From the NCBI GenBank assembly GCA_963596005.1, contig CAVBJF010000002.1, positions 62,001 through 126,000 on the forward strand: a stretch of DNA of 64,000 bases, read 5' to 3'. This DNA is from Gallibacter pasteurianus_A (GTDB taxonomy: Bacteria; Bacillota; Clostridia; Peptostreptococcales; Anaerovoracaceae). The translations under genes were made by a program, and so were the position numbers. Positions 34,043 through 43,719 of this stretch are shown one piece after another. Under the pieces are notes generated by a model. It worked only from the letters and a program-made list of their open reading frames with translations. It was not told the DNA's origin and ran no database searches. The first letter of the stretch is position 1. The number at the start of each line of letters is the position of its first letter.

Positions 34043-34085
34043 AAAGCGAAAGAAATTTTTATTTATAAATAGACAGGAGAAAAGA

Positions 34086-36464
34086 TTGAGAAGACCGTTG
34101 ATGCTTCCTTTTATTTTTCTGTGTCTGGGGATTATCATCGGCTTTTATTGCAGGGCCGAAGGGAAGATAGAAGTCTTTGGCTGGGTTGGTATTTTCTTTT
34201 TGTGTATAGCTATCGTATCAAACATTACTTCTAAAAAGAAAAAAATAAAAAGCAAGTATTTTATATGGGTGTTGATAGGACTGATACTATTTTCTGTTCA
34301 GAGCGCAAAAATGTCCCAAGCTGACGAGCTTTTGGAAAACAAGGTGGAGCTTTTTGGTATATGTAAAAAGGTAAGCGTTGATGAGAAAAAGCAGAAAACA
34401 ACATTAGTAATTGCGGTAGAGGGTTTAAAGGGAAAGGATGATTCCCAAAATTCGAACCTTTCTTTTGATGGCAATTTAAAAATTCAAGCACAGTATTATA
34501 AGAAAGCTAAAAACACCGATTGCCTGATAGGTAAAAAAGTGATAGCAAGCGGCACTCTAAATCAGGCAACGGAGAGAAGAAATCCAAAGTGCTTTGATTA
34601 CCGTTTATATTTAAAAAGCGTGGGAATATCATATCTACTAAAGGCAGATCATATATCATTATATGAAAATCAAAACAAAGATGCTTCTTTTTGGGATTTT
34701 TTGCTTGCCAAAGCAGGCAGCTGCAAAAAGTCATTTGTAAATAGCATAAAACAAAAGCTCAATATAGAAAATGCAGGGCTTCTTCGTGCAATGATGTTTG
34801 GCTCAAAGGAGGATATGGCAGACGAAACATATCAAGAGTTCCAACGAAACGGTACAGCCCACATATTGGCAGTTTCGGGCATACATATGGGTATCATATA
34901 CGGTTTGCTTTCAAAGGCTTTTGGCGCGAGAAGAAATCGTATAAAAAACATATTTATAATGCTGCTTCTTTTCTTTTATGCGATGATGGCTGAGTTTACA
35001 CCATCCATAACACGCGCATTTTTGATGATTTGCACGAGTATATTCGCAAGATTACTAAACAAGAGATATGACCTTTTGAGTGCCGGTTTTCTTGCCGCTA
35101 TGGTTTTGATATTTATAAATCCGTTTGTACTTTTTAATAGCGGATTTCAAATGTCTTTTTTGGCAATATTTGTGATAGCAGTATCGTTTAACAAACTTGA
35201 AGAGCTTTACATAAAACAGTTTTATAAAAACACTTTAATCCCCGTCGTTGTGATACAGGGAGTTATGAGTGTGTACACCGCATATAATTTTAATTATTTT
35301 TCTCTTACATCATTTATCGCAAATATCCCGGTTATATTTATCGCATCGCTACTTATGCCGATAGGTATAATTTGCCTCATCATAAATATTATATTTGGCG
35401 AGATTTTTGCGCCTTTTGCGAAAGTGCTTGAGCTTGCCGTAGAAGTGTTAAAAAAGTCTAATTCTTACACATATTTAAATGGGATAGGAACCTTTGACGT
35501 TATTAGTCCGTCGATATTTTTTGTCCTGCTTTTTTATGCGTTGTTTTTTATACTGACAAATGAGGAGATGAAGATATTTTTTATACGAAAAAAATTCAAG
35601 GCGGCTTTTAGTATCTTTTGTGTTGCGATGATATTTTGTACATTTATATCTATAAAAACAGATGATGGCTTTGATGCTGCCGATATGATATTCATAGATG
35701 TAGGACAGGGAAGCTGTATGCTGTTTAAAGGTGAAGACGGAAAAAATATTTTGATAGATGGCGGTGGCAATCCAGACTATGATGTAGGCATAAAAACACT
35801 CAAACCGGCTCTTTTGAAAAATGGGGTAAGAAAGATAGATATAGCAATTGCAACACATTTAGATAATGATCATTATCTTGGAATAAAAAGCCTGGCAAAT
35901 GAGGGTATGGTAGATAAGATAGCATTTTATGAGGGTAATAGCATAGAGCGTGCAAAGCTTGCAAAGGAATGCGGAATAGATGTAGATGATTTGCTTTTTC
36001 TAAAGAGGGGAGATGAGTTTTCATTTGGAGAAGATATAAAAATAGAGGTTATAACGCCTGAGGGCAAAAGTCAAAGAGAGTACATAAGCGAAAAGAAAAA
36101 TACAGACGAAAACGAGAGAAGTCTGGTGCTAAAGGTCTTTAAGGAGGAAGTGAGCTTTTTAGTGACAGGAGATATAGGTAAGGTGACGGAGCAAAAATTA
36201 AAAGGAAATTTAAAAGCTGATATTTTGCAGGTGGCGCATCATGGCAGCAAAGGAAGCTCAAGCGATGACTTCATTCAAAGGGTAAATCCTAAAGTAGCTG
36301 TTTTTCAAGTAGGGAAAAATAATAAATACGGCCATCCGGCGCCCGAAGTTATTGAAAAGTATCAAAATAAGTGTATAATCATAGAGAGAAGCGATTTACA
36401 AGGAGCAATAGGCTTTAGGATAGATGGCGATAAATTTGAAGTAGTTACGACTATCAAGACATAA
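34086..36464 (+). CDS. comEC: ComEC/Rec2 competence DNA-uptake protein
   Basis: Channel for single-stranded DNA entry during transformation. It has 792 residues from a TTG start at 34086, chosen for AGGAG seven bases upstream and because the promoter excludes the earlier TTG. Layout: N-terminal membrane segments, an OB-like extracellular DUF4131 region (about 80-190), the multi-pass Competence domain beginning AHILAVSGIHMGIIYGLL, then a C-terminal metallo-beta-lactamase domain with IFIDVGQGSCMLF, ATHLDNDHYLGI (HxDxDH) and VAHHGSKGSSSDDF. All parts are present, so it may be functional; comEA and comF are not in the window. holA follows, as in many Firmicutes. Confidence 0.95.
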   Translation: MRRPLMLPFIFLCLGIIIGFYCRAEGKIEVFGWVGIFFLCIAIVSNITSKKKKIKSKYFIWVLIGLILFSVQSAKMSQADELLENKVELFGICKKVSVDEKKQKTTLVIAVEGLKGKDDSQNSNLSFDGNLKIQAQYYKKAKNTDCLIGKKVIASGTLNQATERRNPKCFDYRLYLKSVGISYLLKADHISLYENQNKDASFWDFLLAKAGSCKKSFVNSIKQKLNIENAGLLRAMMFGSKEDMADETYQEFQRNGTAHILAVSGIHMGIIYGLLSKAFGARRNRIKNIFIMLLLFFYAMMAEFTPSITRAFLMICTSIFARLLNKRYDLLSAGFLAAMVLIFINPFVLFNSGFQMSFLAIFVIAVSFNKLEELYIKQFYKNTLIPVVVIQGVMSVYTAYNFNYFSLTSFIANIPVIFIASLLMPIGIICLIINIIFGEIFAPFAKVLELAVEVLKKSNSYTYLNGIGTFDVISPSIFFVLLFYALFFILTNEEMKIFFIRKKFKAAFSIFCVAMIFCTFISIKTDDGFDAADMIFIDVGQGSCMLFKGEDGKNILIDGGGNPDYDVGIKTLKPALLKNGVRKIDIAIATHLDNDHYLGIKSLANEGMVDKIAFYEGNSIERAKLAKECGIDVDDLLFLKRGDEFSFGEDIKIEVITPEGKSQREYISEKKNTDENERSLVLKVFKEEVSFLVTGDIGKVTEQKLKGNLKADILQVAHHGSKGSSSDDFIQRVNPKVAVFQVGKNNKYGHPAPEVIEKYQNKCIIIERSDLQGAIGFRIDGDKFEVVTTIKT

Positions 36465-36478
36465 AAGGAAAGCTGTAT

Positions 36479-37489
36479 ATGGCATATATGCGAGATAAAA
36501 AAGAGCATGCATTCCAATCATTTCGAAGAGATTTAAAAGAGGACAACTTCAAAAGTCTTGTCCTTTTTTGTGGTGAAGAAACATATCTAATAGATTGGGC
36601 GATACAGAGTATAGTATCAAAATATGTAAGGCAGGAAACAAAGCTACTTGATATGGACATTGTAAATACAGAGCTAAAAACGCCTGACGATGTAATGGCA
36701 AGCTGTGATACATCGCCGATGCTTTCCGAAAAAAAAGTAGTTATCATAAAAAACTGTGAAGCAACCTTTGCTAATCAGCTCGAAGAATACGCAGAGACTA
36801 TGCCAAGAGAAGCATTACTTTTGATCTCGTGTATGCAAGGACAAAAGTTTGATAAAAAGCTTCAAAAACATGCAAGCGTTTATGATTTTGAACCGCTTTA
36901 CCAAGGTCAATTGCTTGCATTTATAGAAAAAAGATTTAAAAAAGCAAACAAGCTCGCATCAAAGAAGGTCATTACAGAAATTGCGCAGGAGAGCGGATAC
37001 TTAAACAAGGATGTCGATTACAATTTGTACAATTTGGAAGGAGACATCAAAAAAATTATAGCTTTATCGGAAGGCGAAGAGATAACTGTCGGTGATGTGA
37101 GAAATGGACTTTCGGATAATCTCGAACACGGTGTATTTTCGTTGATAGATGCCATAAGTAAAAATCAAAAGGACAAGGCCTTTGATCTGCTAAATCAACT
37201 TTTAAAGAGCGGAGCAAAGGAGTTTAACTTGCTTGGGCTTATAATCTCGCAGATTGAGATAATGCTTCAGACAAAGGAACTGGCGCGTGATGGGGTGAGT
37301 CTTGCCGAAATGAAAAAGGCAATAAATGTGCACGAATATCGTATAAAAAAATCACTCGATTTCGTGCACGACTTTACATCAATCGATTTAAAAGGGATAT
37401 TAAAAAATGCCTATCAAGCGGACAGTCAGATAAAAACGGGCATCTTAGATGCGCATCTTGCCCTTGAGATGCTGATAGCGCAAATTTAG
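36479..37489 (+). CDS. holA: DNA polymerase III subunit delta
   Basis: Clamp-loader wrench that opens the sliding clamp. It has 336 residues. KSLVLFCGEETYLIDWAIQ is the usual start of the AAA-like domain, followed by the SEKKVVIIKN region and the C-terminal collar helices (ISQIEIMLQTKELA, HEYRIKKSLDF). The Walker A is degenerate, as normal for delta. The start has AAGGAAAGC upstream. The ribosomal S20 gene that often follows is absent; nfnA comes next. Confidence 0.92.
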   Translation: MAYMRDKKEHAFQSFRRDLKEDNFKSLVLFCGEETYLIDWAIQSIVSKYVRQETKLLDMDIVNTELKTPDDVMASCDTSPMLSEKKVVIIKNCEATFANQLEEYAETMPREALLLISCMQGQKFDKKLQKHASVYDFEPLYQGQLLAFIEKRFKKANKLASKKVITEIAQESGYLNKDVDYNLYNLEGDIKKIIALSEGEEITVGDVRNGLSDNLEHGVFSLIDAISKNQKDKAFDLLNQLLKSGAKEFNLLGLIISQIEIMLQTKELARDGVSLAEMKKAINVHEYRIKKSLDFVHDFTSIDLKGILKNAYQADSQIKTGILDAHLALEMLIAQI

Positions 37490-37527
37490 CTTTTTAACCA
37501 TTTTCAACACAAGGAGGATTAAAGATA

Positions 37528-38418
37528 ATGTACAAAATCTTAGAGGCAAAAAAATTGGCAGACAATATATATTTTATGGATGTCTTAGCACCTCGTGTAG
37601 CAAAGAACTGCAAACCCGGTCAATTCATAATAGTGAAAATTGACGAAAAAGGGGAAAGAGTGCCACTTACGATATGCGATTATGATGCTGAGAAAGGAAC
37701 TGTAAGCATAGTATTTCAGACAGTTGGGGCATCTACAATGAAGATGTCAAAGCTAAAAAAAGGAGACGTCTTTAGAGATTTTACAGGACCGCTTGGCTGT
37801 CCGTCAGAGCTTGTGGAAGAGGATATAACAGAACTAAAAAAGAAAAGCATACTTTTTATAGGTGGTGGTGTTGGTACAGCACCCGTATACCCGCAGGTAA
37901 AATGGCTAAAAGAGCACGGAGTTGATGCCGATGTTATAATCGGAGCCAAAAATAAAGACCTCCTGATTTTAGAAGATGAAATGAGGGCTGTTGCAAAAAA
38001 TTATTATCCTTGTACAGATGACGGCTCGTACGGTCACAGCGGTATGGTAACATCAAAGCTTGAGGAGCTCGTTGAAAAAGAGGGCAAGAAATACGATGTT
38101 TGCATTGCTATAGGACCTATGATAATGATGAAATTTGCATGTCTTACAACTAAAAAGCTCGGTATAAAAACTATAGTCAGCCTAAATCCAATCATGGTTG
38201 ACGGTACAGGAATGTGCGGAGCATGCAGAGTGCATGTGGGCGATGAGATAAAATTTGCTTGCGTAGACGGCCCGGAATTTGACGGACATCTCGTGGATTT
38301 TGACAAGGCTATGCAAAGACAGAGCATGTATAAAACGCAGGAAGGTAGAGAAAAATTAAAGGTAGAAGAAGGCGACACTCATCACGGCGGTTGCGGACTT
38401 TGTGGAGGTGACAAATAA
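37528..38418 (+). CDS. nfnA: NfnA, NADH-binding subunit of ferredoxin:NADP+ transhydrogenase
   Basis: Small subunit of the electron-bifurcating NADH-dependent reduced ferredoxin:NADP+ oxidoreductase. It has 296 residues. FAD-binding domain with VPLTICDYD, NAD-binding part with SILFIGGGVGTAPVYPQVK, and a C-terminal [2Fe-2S] site with GTGMCGACRVHVG and a later Cys. The tail has a further CGLCGG motif. It overlaps nfnB by one base (TAATG), the usual nfnAB pairing. AAGGAGGATT precedes the ATG. With EtfAB and the hydrogenase in the window it forms a ferredoxin-centred redox set. Confidence 0.92.
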   Translation: MYKILEAKKLADNIYFMDVLAPRVAKNCKPGQFIIVKIDEKGERVPLTICDYDAEKGTVSIVFQTVGASTMKMSKLKKGDVFRDFTGPLGCPSELVEEDITELKKKSILFIGGGVGTAPVYPQVKWLKEHGVDADVIIGAKNKDLLILEDEMRAVAKNYYPCTDDGSYGHSGMVTSKLEELVEKEGKKYDVCIAIGPMIMMKFACLTTKKLGIKTIVSLNPIMVDGTGMCGACRVHVGDEIKFACVDGPEFDGHLVDFDKAMQRQSMYKTQEGREKLKVEEGDTHHGGCGLCGGDK

Positions 38419-39800
38419 TGGCAGATATGACAAAGAGAATTCCGGTAAGAGAGCAGGACCCAAAGGAAAGAGCAAAAAACTTCGAGGAAGTTTGTTATGG
38501 ATATGATAAAGATGAGGCAATCACCGAAGCGACAAGATGCCTAAACTGTAATAATGCAAAATGCATAGAAGGTTGCCCTGTATCAATAAATATTCCTGCA
38601 TTTATACAAAAGGTAAAGGAAAATGATATAGAGGGTGCATATGATGTTATAAGCAAGTCATCGGCGCTTCCGGCTATATGCGGTAGAGTTTGTCCACAGG
38701 AATCACAGTGTGAAGCAAGGTGTATAAGAGGTATCAAAGGAGATGCTGTTTCAATAGGCAAATTGGAGAGATTTGTTGCCGACTATGCTCTTGAAAATGA
38801 TATAAATCCTAAGAAAGCAGAAAAAACAAACGGTCATAAGGTGGCAGTCATCGGCTCAGGTCCATCAGGGCTGACATGCGCAGGAGATCTTGCAAAACTC
38901 GGGTATGATGTTACGGTGTTTGAGGCACTACATGAGCTTGGCGGAGTACTCGTATATGGTATTCCCGAATTTCGTTTACCTAAAGAAAAGGTAGTAAAAA
39001 AGGAAATAGAAAAGGTGCGCGGACTTGGAGTCAAGTTTGAAACTAATATCGTTATAGGTAAGTCGACCACAATAGATCAGCTTATTGAGGATGAAGGCTT
39101 TGAGGCTGTATTTATAGGATCAGGAGCAGGACTTCCTATGTTTATGGGGATTCCGGGAGAGACTGCAAACGGTGTATTTGCCGCAAACGAGTATTTGACA
39201 AGAAGCAATTTGATGAAGGCATTTGACGAGTCATATGATACACCGATAGTTGCCGGCAAAAAAGTTGCAGTAGTCGGTGGCGGTAATGTGGCTATGGATG
39301 CGGCGAGGACAGCACTCAGATTAGGTGCCGATGTGCATATAGTATATAGAAGAAGCGAAGCTGAGCTCCCTGCGAGAGCGGAGGAGGTACATCACGCAAA
39401 GGAAGAGGGCGTTATATTTGACCTTCTCAGAAATCCAAAAGAGATACTGGTAGATGAAAACGGCTGGGTCAAGGGCATGAAAGTCATAAAGATGGAACTT
39501 GGCGAGCCTGACGAATCGGGAAGAAGAAGACCTGTGGAGGTACCGGGCTCAGAATATGAGATTGAGGTTGATACTGTGATAATGTCGCTTGGCACATCGC
39601 CAAATCCATTGATAGCATCGACAACAGACGGTCTTGAAACAAATAAGAGAAAATGCATCGTCGCATCAGAGCAGGACGGCAAAACATCAAAGGAATGTGT
39701 ATTTGCAGGAGGAGATGCCGTCACAGGAGCAGCAACCGTTATACTTGCGATGGAAGCGGGCAAGGTTGGTGCAAAAGGAATAGACGAATTTTTAAGCTAA
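38418..39800 (+). CDS. nfnB: NfnB, NADPH-binding subunit (GltD-like)
   Basis: Large subunit of NfnAB, 460 residues, related to the glutamate synthase small subunit. The N-terminal region carries the cluster ligands CLNCNNAKCIEGCP and CGRVCPQESQCEARC. The first dinucleotide fold VAVIGSGPSGLTCAGDLA binds FAD (about residue 137), and the second VAVVGGGNVAMDAARTAL binds NADPH. The C-terminal FAGGDAVTGAATVILAMEAG is conserved. By itself this sequence could be mistaken for NADPH-glutamate synthase; the NfnA partner directly upstream decides for NfnB. Confidence 0.92.
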   Translation: MADMTKRIPVREQDPKERAKNFEEVCYGYDKDEAITEATRCLNCNNAKCIEGCPVSINIPAFIQKVKENDIEGAYDVISKSSALPAICGRVCPQESQCEARCIRGIKGDAVSIGKLERFVADYALENDINPKKAEKTNGHKVAVIGSGPSGLTCAGDLAKLGYDVTVFEALHELGGVLVYGIPEFRLPKEKVVKKEIEKVRGLGVKFETNIVIGKSTTIDQLIEDEGFEAVFIGSGAGLPMFMGIPGETANGVFAANEYLTRSNLMKAFDESYDTPIVAGKKVAVVGGGNVAMDAARTALRLGADVHIVYRRSEAELPARAEEVHHAKEEGVIFDLLRNPKEILVDENGWVKGMKVIKMELGEPDESGRRRPVEVPGSEYEIEVDTVIMSLGTSPNPLIASTTDGLETNKRKCIVASEQDGKTSKECVFAGGDAVTGAATVILAMEAGKVGAKGIDEFLS

Positions 39801-40426
39801 AGTGTGGTTCGTACAACTAAAAGGATACCGCTATCAAAGGAAATCGTTATCTCATTTGACAGAAATTCGTTGCTTATGCAAAGCGGAAATTCATTATTGA
39901 TATTTGCATTATTCAAAGGATAGTAGCCGCCTTTTATGGAAAGGTTTGTAACACTATTTGAAAAAGCAAATGCCGAGAGCTTTGTTTGTGGATTACCGGC
40001 GTAGGTTTTTCTGCCCGGGAGCTGAATACATATACTTTGATTTGGATCAAGCATAGTTATATCAAAACCCATTTTTGTATAATGCACAAGGCTTTGTATG
40101 TTTCCGATGGTGTGATCGAGTCTGCCGCCTATACCACCGATGATAATGATTTTTTTCGGATTTTTCTCGGTAGCTATATCAAGTGCGAGCTTTAAATCAG
40201 TGTCGTCTTTTTCGACAGGCACCTGCACTATATTTACATCGGTTGGGACTTTGCCAAGAGAGTCAAAATCACCGACAACAAGGTCAATGTTGATTTTAGC
40301 TTCTTTTGCAAATTTTAGACCACCGTCTGCACATATTACAAAATCACAGGAAATTTCCTGTATTAAACCTAGTATTTTGTTTTTTTCTCCCTCGATATAT
40401 GAGGTTATAATCATTATATTTTCCAT
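39797..40426 (-). CDS. thiN: Thiamine pyrophosphokinase
   Basis: Makes thiamine diphosphate from thiamine and ATP. It has 209 residues from the ATG at 40426. Motifs: FVICADGGLKFA, VVGDFDSLG, VEKDDTDLKLALDIA and IIGGIGGRLDHTIGNI, all family hallmarks. The open frame extends upstream to a TTG at 40468, but that stretch overlaps the -35 region and has no ribosome binding site. With the promoter below, transcription would begin at or within a base of the ATG, so the mRNA may be leaderless. It overlaps the end of nfnB by 4 bases on the opposite strand. Confidence 0.9.
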   Translation of the reverse strand: MENIMIITSYIEGEKNKILGLIQEISCDFVICADGGLKFAKEAKINIDLVVGDFDSLGKVPTDVNIVQVPVEKDDTDLKLALDIATEKNPKKIIIIGGIGGRLDHTIGNIQSLVHYTKMGFDITMLDPNQSICIQLPGRKTYAGNPQTKLSAFAFSNSVTNLSIKGGYYPLNNANINNEFPLCISNEFLSNEITISFDSGILLVVRTTL

Positions 40427-40432
40427 AAGCAG

Positions 40433-40461
40433 ATTATAGTACAAAGAAAAACGAAATACAA
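40433..40461 (-). promoter_or_regulatory. Promoter of thiN, directly abutting the start codon
   Basis: Minus strand: TTGTAT (40461-40456), 17 bases, TATAAT (40438-40433), then six bases (CTGCTT) and ATG at 40426. Confidence 0.6.
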
Positions 40462-40516
40462 ATTGCAAATTATAACTGCCAATTAAAAGCCGATTTATTG
40501 CAAGGAAAGGGGAAAT

Positions 40517-41320
40517 ATGGAAAGCAATACAATAATATTGGAAAAGACAAAAAAGCTTAGAGAAAATGCGAGAAACTCGCTAAAAGGAAGATGGAAGGAA
40601 GCTTTGCTAATAGCATTTGCGATTAGTATTCTTATGACAGCATTGCCGTTAATTGTGACAAGTATCATAGACGCTTTTGACGCTTCCGGACTTATAGGTG
40701 CGATATTTCAGCTAGTATATGCTTTGATACTTACAGGGCCGCTTTTCTTTTCAATGAACATTTTAGTTTTAAGATTGAGCAGAAGCCAAGAGCTTGAAAG
40801 CGGACAGACGTTTGCCGGTTTCGACAACTTTTGGAAGACAGTAGGGCTTTACCTGTATATGCTGCTCTTTATAACATTATGGTCGTTATTATTCATAGTG
40901 CCGGGCATCATCGCTACGATTAGATATTCGATGTCGTATTACATTATGAAAGACAATCCGGAGATGAGTATTCCAGAGAGTGTAAACGAAAGTAAAAAAA
41001 TTATGAAGGGCAACTCAGGCAAATTTTTTGCAATGATAATGTCTTTTATAGGTTGGATAATTTTATTTATCGCAACATTTATCGGAATAGTAGTTTTGAT
41101 AGAAGTGATATATATACATGCAAGTCCGATGGGATATCTAAGATATCAAACATTGATGTTTTATGGCAACATGGCATTTATGCATTCAAATATTATATAT
41201 TATATAGAGATTATATTATTATGTGCGATGTATACACCTTTATATCTTTATATAAAAGCGTCAACATCGGAGTTTTATGAACTGTTGACCGGAAATAAAG
41301 AAGGAAAAATATACGTGTAA
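40517..41320 (+). CDS. DUF975 family membrane protein
   Basis: 267 residues, about five to six membrane segments. The N-terminal cytoplasmic RENARNSLKGRWKEA, then LWSLLFIVPGIIATIRYSMSYYIMKDNPE and SFIGWIILF, are the DUF975 pattern. Function unknown; members are often near cell-envelope genes. AAGGAAAGGGG precedes the ATG. The following lipoprotein starts 12 bases downstream, so the two are probably one transcript. The last hydrophobic region differs from the usual glycine-rich end of the family. Confidence 0.75.
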   Translation: MESNTIILEKTKKLRENARNSLKGRWKEALLIAFAISILMTALPLIVTSIIDAFDASGLIGAIFQLVYALILTGPLFFSMNILVLRLSRSQELESGQTFAGFDNFWKTVGLYLYMLLFITLWSLLFIVPGIIATIRYSMSYYIMKDNPEMSIPESVNESKKIMKGNSGKFFAMIMSFIGWIILFIATFIGIVVLIEVIYIHASPMGYLRYQTLMFYGNMAFMHSNIIYYIEIILLCAMYTPLYLYIKASTSEFYELLTGNKEGKIYV

Positions 41321-41332
41321 GGGAGAACATAT

Positions 41333-41899
41333 ATGCTAAAACAAAAAACAATACCATCAGTAAAAAAAATGCTTATTGCACTTCTAATACTTGTGCTTTG
41401 CTTTGCTGTGAGCTCGTGTGGTAAAAAACAGCAATATTCAGATTTTAAAGAGGGTACGACAACTGTCGAATTTGGCGATATCACAATAAACATCCCAACT
41501 GCATGGGAAAAGGACGAAGAAAATAGCAATGACAGCGGTGTGTGGTATCATAAAAATCAAAACAAGGTAACTCAGAGTATGTTTTACATAAGCACCGGAA
41601 AGACAAAAAAGGATTTTGACAGTACTGATTCGGAAAATGAATTCTTTGATAAATATATAAGCGAGCTTTCACGAACAGAAGGCGTTGATGCGAGAGGAAT
41701 GTCAGAACCAAAGGAGATGACACTTGACGGCTATAAAACAAGGTATCTTGAGTATGAACAGGATATAGATCATAAAACATATCAAGTAAAGACATACTTA
41801 GTTTTAAAAGGAATGACATATTACAATATTTCATTTGGCACATTTGTTGATAATCAAGAAGACTTTGAGCAGGCCTTTGCGACATTAAAAATTAAATAA
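41333..41899 (+). CDS. Putative lipoprotein of unknown function
   Basis: 188 residues. Signal peptide with basic start (KQKTIPSVKK), hydrophobic core LLILVLCFAV and lipobox VSS-C at about residue 29, so the mature protein is lipid-anchored outside the membrane. The rest is a small soluble domain (about 45-188) starting TTTVEFGDITINIPTAW, which resembles the short surface domains of PsbP/DUF1795-like lipoproteins in outline, though no family is claimed. GGGAGAACAT precedes the ATG. A promoter for dnaG lies just after it. Confidence 0.75.
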   Translation: MLKQKTIPSVKKMLIALLILVLCFAVSSCGKKQQYSDFKEGTTTVEFGDITINIPTAWEKDEENSNDSGVWYHKNQNKVTQSMFYISTGKTKKDFDSTDSENEFFDKYISELSRTEGVDARGMSEPKEMTLDGYKTRYLEYEQDIDHKTYQVKTYLVLKGMTYYNISFGTFVDNQEDFEQAFATLKIK

Positions 41900-41909
41900 A
41901 AAGAGTAAT

Positions 41910-41937
41910 TTGTGCAAAAAAACTGTATATATATAGT
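41910..41937 (+). promoter_or_regulatory. Probable promoter of the dnaG-rpoD operon
   Basis: TTGTGC (41910-41915), 16 bases, TATAGT (41932-41937), 30 bases before the dnaG GTG. Confidence 0.5.
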
Positions 41938-41967
41938 AGGAGCAATTTTTTGTGAAGAGGAGAGAAA

Positions 41968-43719
41968 GTGCCACAAATTATAAGAAATAATGTAGTAGAC
42001 GAAATTAAAAGCAGGTGTAATATAGTTGATGTTATAGGTAGCGTAGTTACTCTAAAGAAGAGTGGCAAAAATTACCAAGGGCTTTGCCCATTTCACAATG
42101 AAAAGACACCTTCTTTTGTTGTGTCTGATGAAAAACAACATTTTACATGCTTTGGATGTGGCACCTCGGGAGATGTTATAACATTTGTCGAAAAATATTA
42201 TAACTTGACTTTTCAAGAAGCCTTGCAAAAACTTGCGGATTATTGTGGCGTTAAGATAGAAAACAGATATGCAAAAAGCGAAAAAAAGGAAATATATTAT
42301 GAGGTAAACAAAGAGGCGGCGACATTCTTTTTTAAGGAACTTAGAAAAGGTGAAAACCCGGGTCTTTCATATATGATAAAACGGGGACTTTCCGCACAAA
42401 CATTGCATACTTTTGGCGTTGGATATGCCGATGCACAGTGGGATAGTCTATATAGATTTTTAAAGGGCAAGGGTTATAGCGAAGATGTGATGTTAAAGCT
42501 TGGGCTCATATCGCAAAAAAACGGCAAGTATTATGATAAATTTAGAAATAGAGTCATTTTCCCGATACAAAGTACTACCGGTAAGGTTATCGGCTTTGGT
42601 GGCAGAGCGATAGGCGATGATATGCCTAAGTATTTAAATTCACCGGAGACACCGATATTTCATAAAAAAAATAATTTATACGCCCTAAATATAACTAAAA
42701 ACAGTATAAATGAGAAGGATAAAGCAATCTTAGTTGAGGGATACATGGATGTGATTTCGCTATACCAAGGAGCAGTGAAAAATGTTGCGGCTTCGCTTGG
42801 CACGGCGCTTACTGAGAATCAGGCTAAGCTTTTAAAAAGATATACTAAAAATATAGTTCTTTCATATGATGCGGACAATGCCGGTATAAATGCCTCGCTT
42901 AGGGGTAGCGATATTTTATATAAAGAAGGACTTGCGGTCAAAATACTTCATATTTCTGATGGCAAGGATCCGGATGATTTTATAAAAGCAAACGGCAAGG
43001 ATGCATATTATGAGCTTGTCGACAATGCACTTCCATATGGCGATTATCATATAAAGCATCTAAAAGAAAAATATGACATAGCAACAACGCAGGGCAGAGT
43101 AGATTTTTTGCGTGCTGTGGCGGAGTTTCTAAACAAGTTAAGCCCTGTTGAGGCTGATATATATATAAGTAAAATATCGATGACATATGGCATTTCAAAA
43201 GAAGCAATGCGGCGTGAGACAGGTCAAAAAAACGAAAAAGTTTCGCAAAAAAAAGCAGTGCAAGATGTTAAAAAAGAGACTGCTGTAAACGAAATATCAA
43301 AAATAGAGCAAAATATAATAAAGGTTTTAATAACGGACAGCAGATATTTTCGAAAGGCAGAAGAAAACAAAGGCTTATTTAAAAGCAAGTCAGGATTCGA
43401 AATATATAAAGCGATAGAAAGCATCTATCAAGATGATGAAGAAATAGATACTAAAAAATTAGCAGAATTATTAGAGCCGGAGGACGAAGCTGTTTTAAAC
43501 GGCATACAAGAGAGTATATCGTTAGGTGGCAAGATAAAAGAAGTTTTTGAAGAATGTATAGACCTTTATATCAAAAAGAGTTTAAAAGAAGAGGAAAAAG
43601 AGATATTATTGCAGCTTCAATTAGCTGAGGAAGAGGGACATCCCCAAAAGGCTCAAGATTTGACGGCGAAGCTGATAGAGATACAAAGAGATATAAGGTT
43701 AGGAGGAAATAAAAGATGA
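41968..43719 (+). CDS. dnaG: DNA primase
   Basis: Makes RNA primers at the replication fork. It has 583 residues. The N-terminal CHC2 zinc-binding domain has CPFHNEKTPSF and CFGCGTSGD; the catalytic core has FRNRVIFPI, the Toprim motif ILVEGYMDVISLYQG and YDADNAGI (acidic metal ligands). The C-terminal helicase-binding domain is less conserved. The start is GTG at 41968 with GAGGAGAGAAA upstream. It overlaps rpoD by 4 bases (ATGA), the classic macromolecular synthesis operon order. Confidence 0.97.
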   Translation: MPQIIRNNVVDEIKSRCNIVDVIGSVVTLKKSGKNYQGLCPFHNEKTPSFVVSDEKQHFTCFGCGTSGDVITFVEKYYNLTFQEALQKLADYCGVKIENRYAKSEKKEIYYEVNKEAATFFFKELRKGENPGLSYMIKRGLSAQTLHTFGVGYADAQWDSLYRFLKGKGYSEDVMLKLGLISQKNGKYYDKFRNRVIFPIQSTTGKVIGFGGRAIGDDMPKYLNSPETPIFHKKNNLYALNITKNSINEKDKAILVEGYMDVISLYQGAVKNVAASLGTALTENQAKLLKRYTKNIVLSYDADNAGINASLRGSDILYKEGLAVKILHISDGKDPDDFIKANGKDAYYELVDNALPYGDYHIKHLKEKYDIATTQGRVDFLRAVAEFLNKLSPVEADIYISKISMTYGISKEAMRRETGQKNEKVSQKKAVQDVKKETAVNEISKIEQNIIKVLITDSRYFRKAEENKGLFKSKSGFEIYKAIESIYQDDEEIDTKKLAELLEPEDEAVLNGIQESISLGGKIKEVFEECIDLYIKKSLKEEEKEILLQLQLAEEEGHPQKAQDLTAKLIEIQRDIRLGGNKR

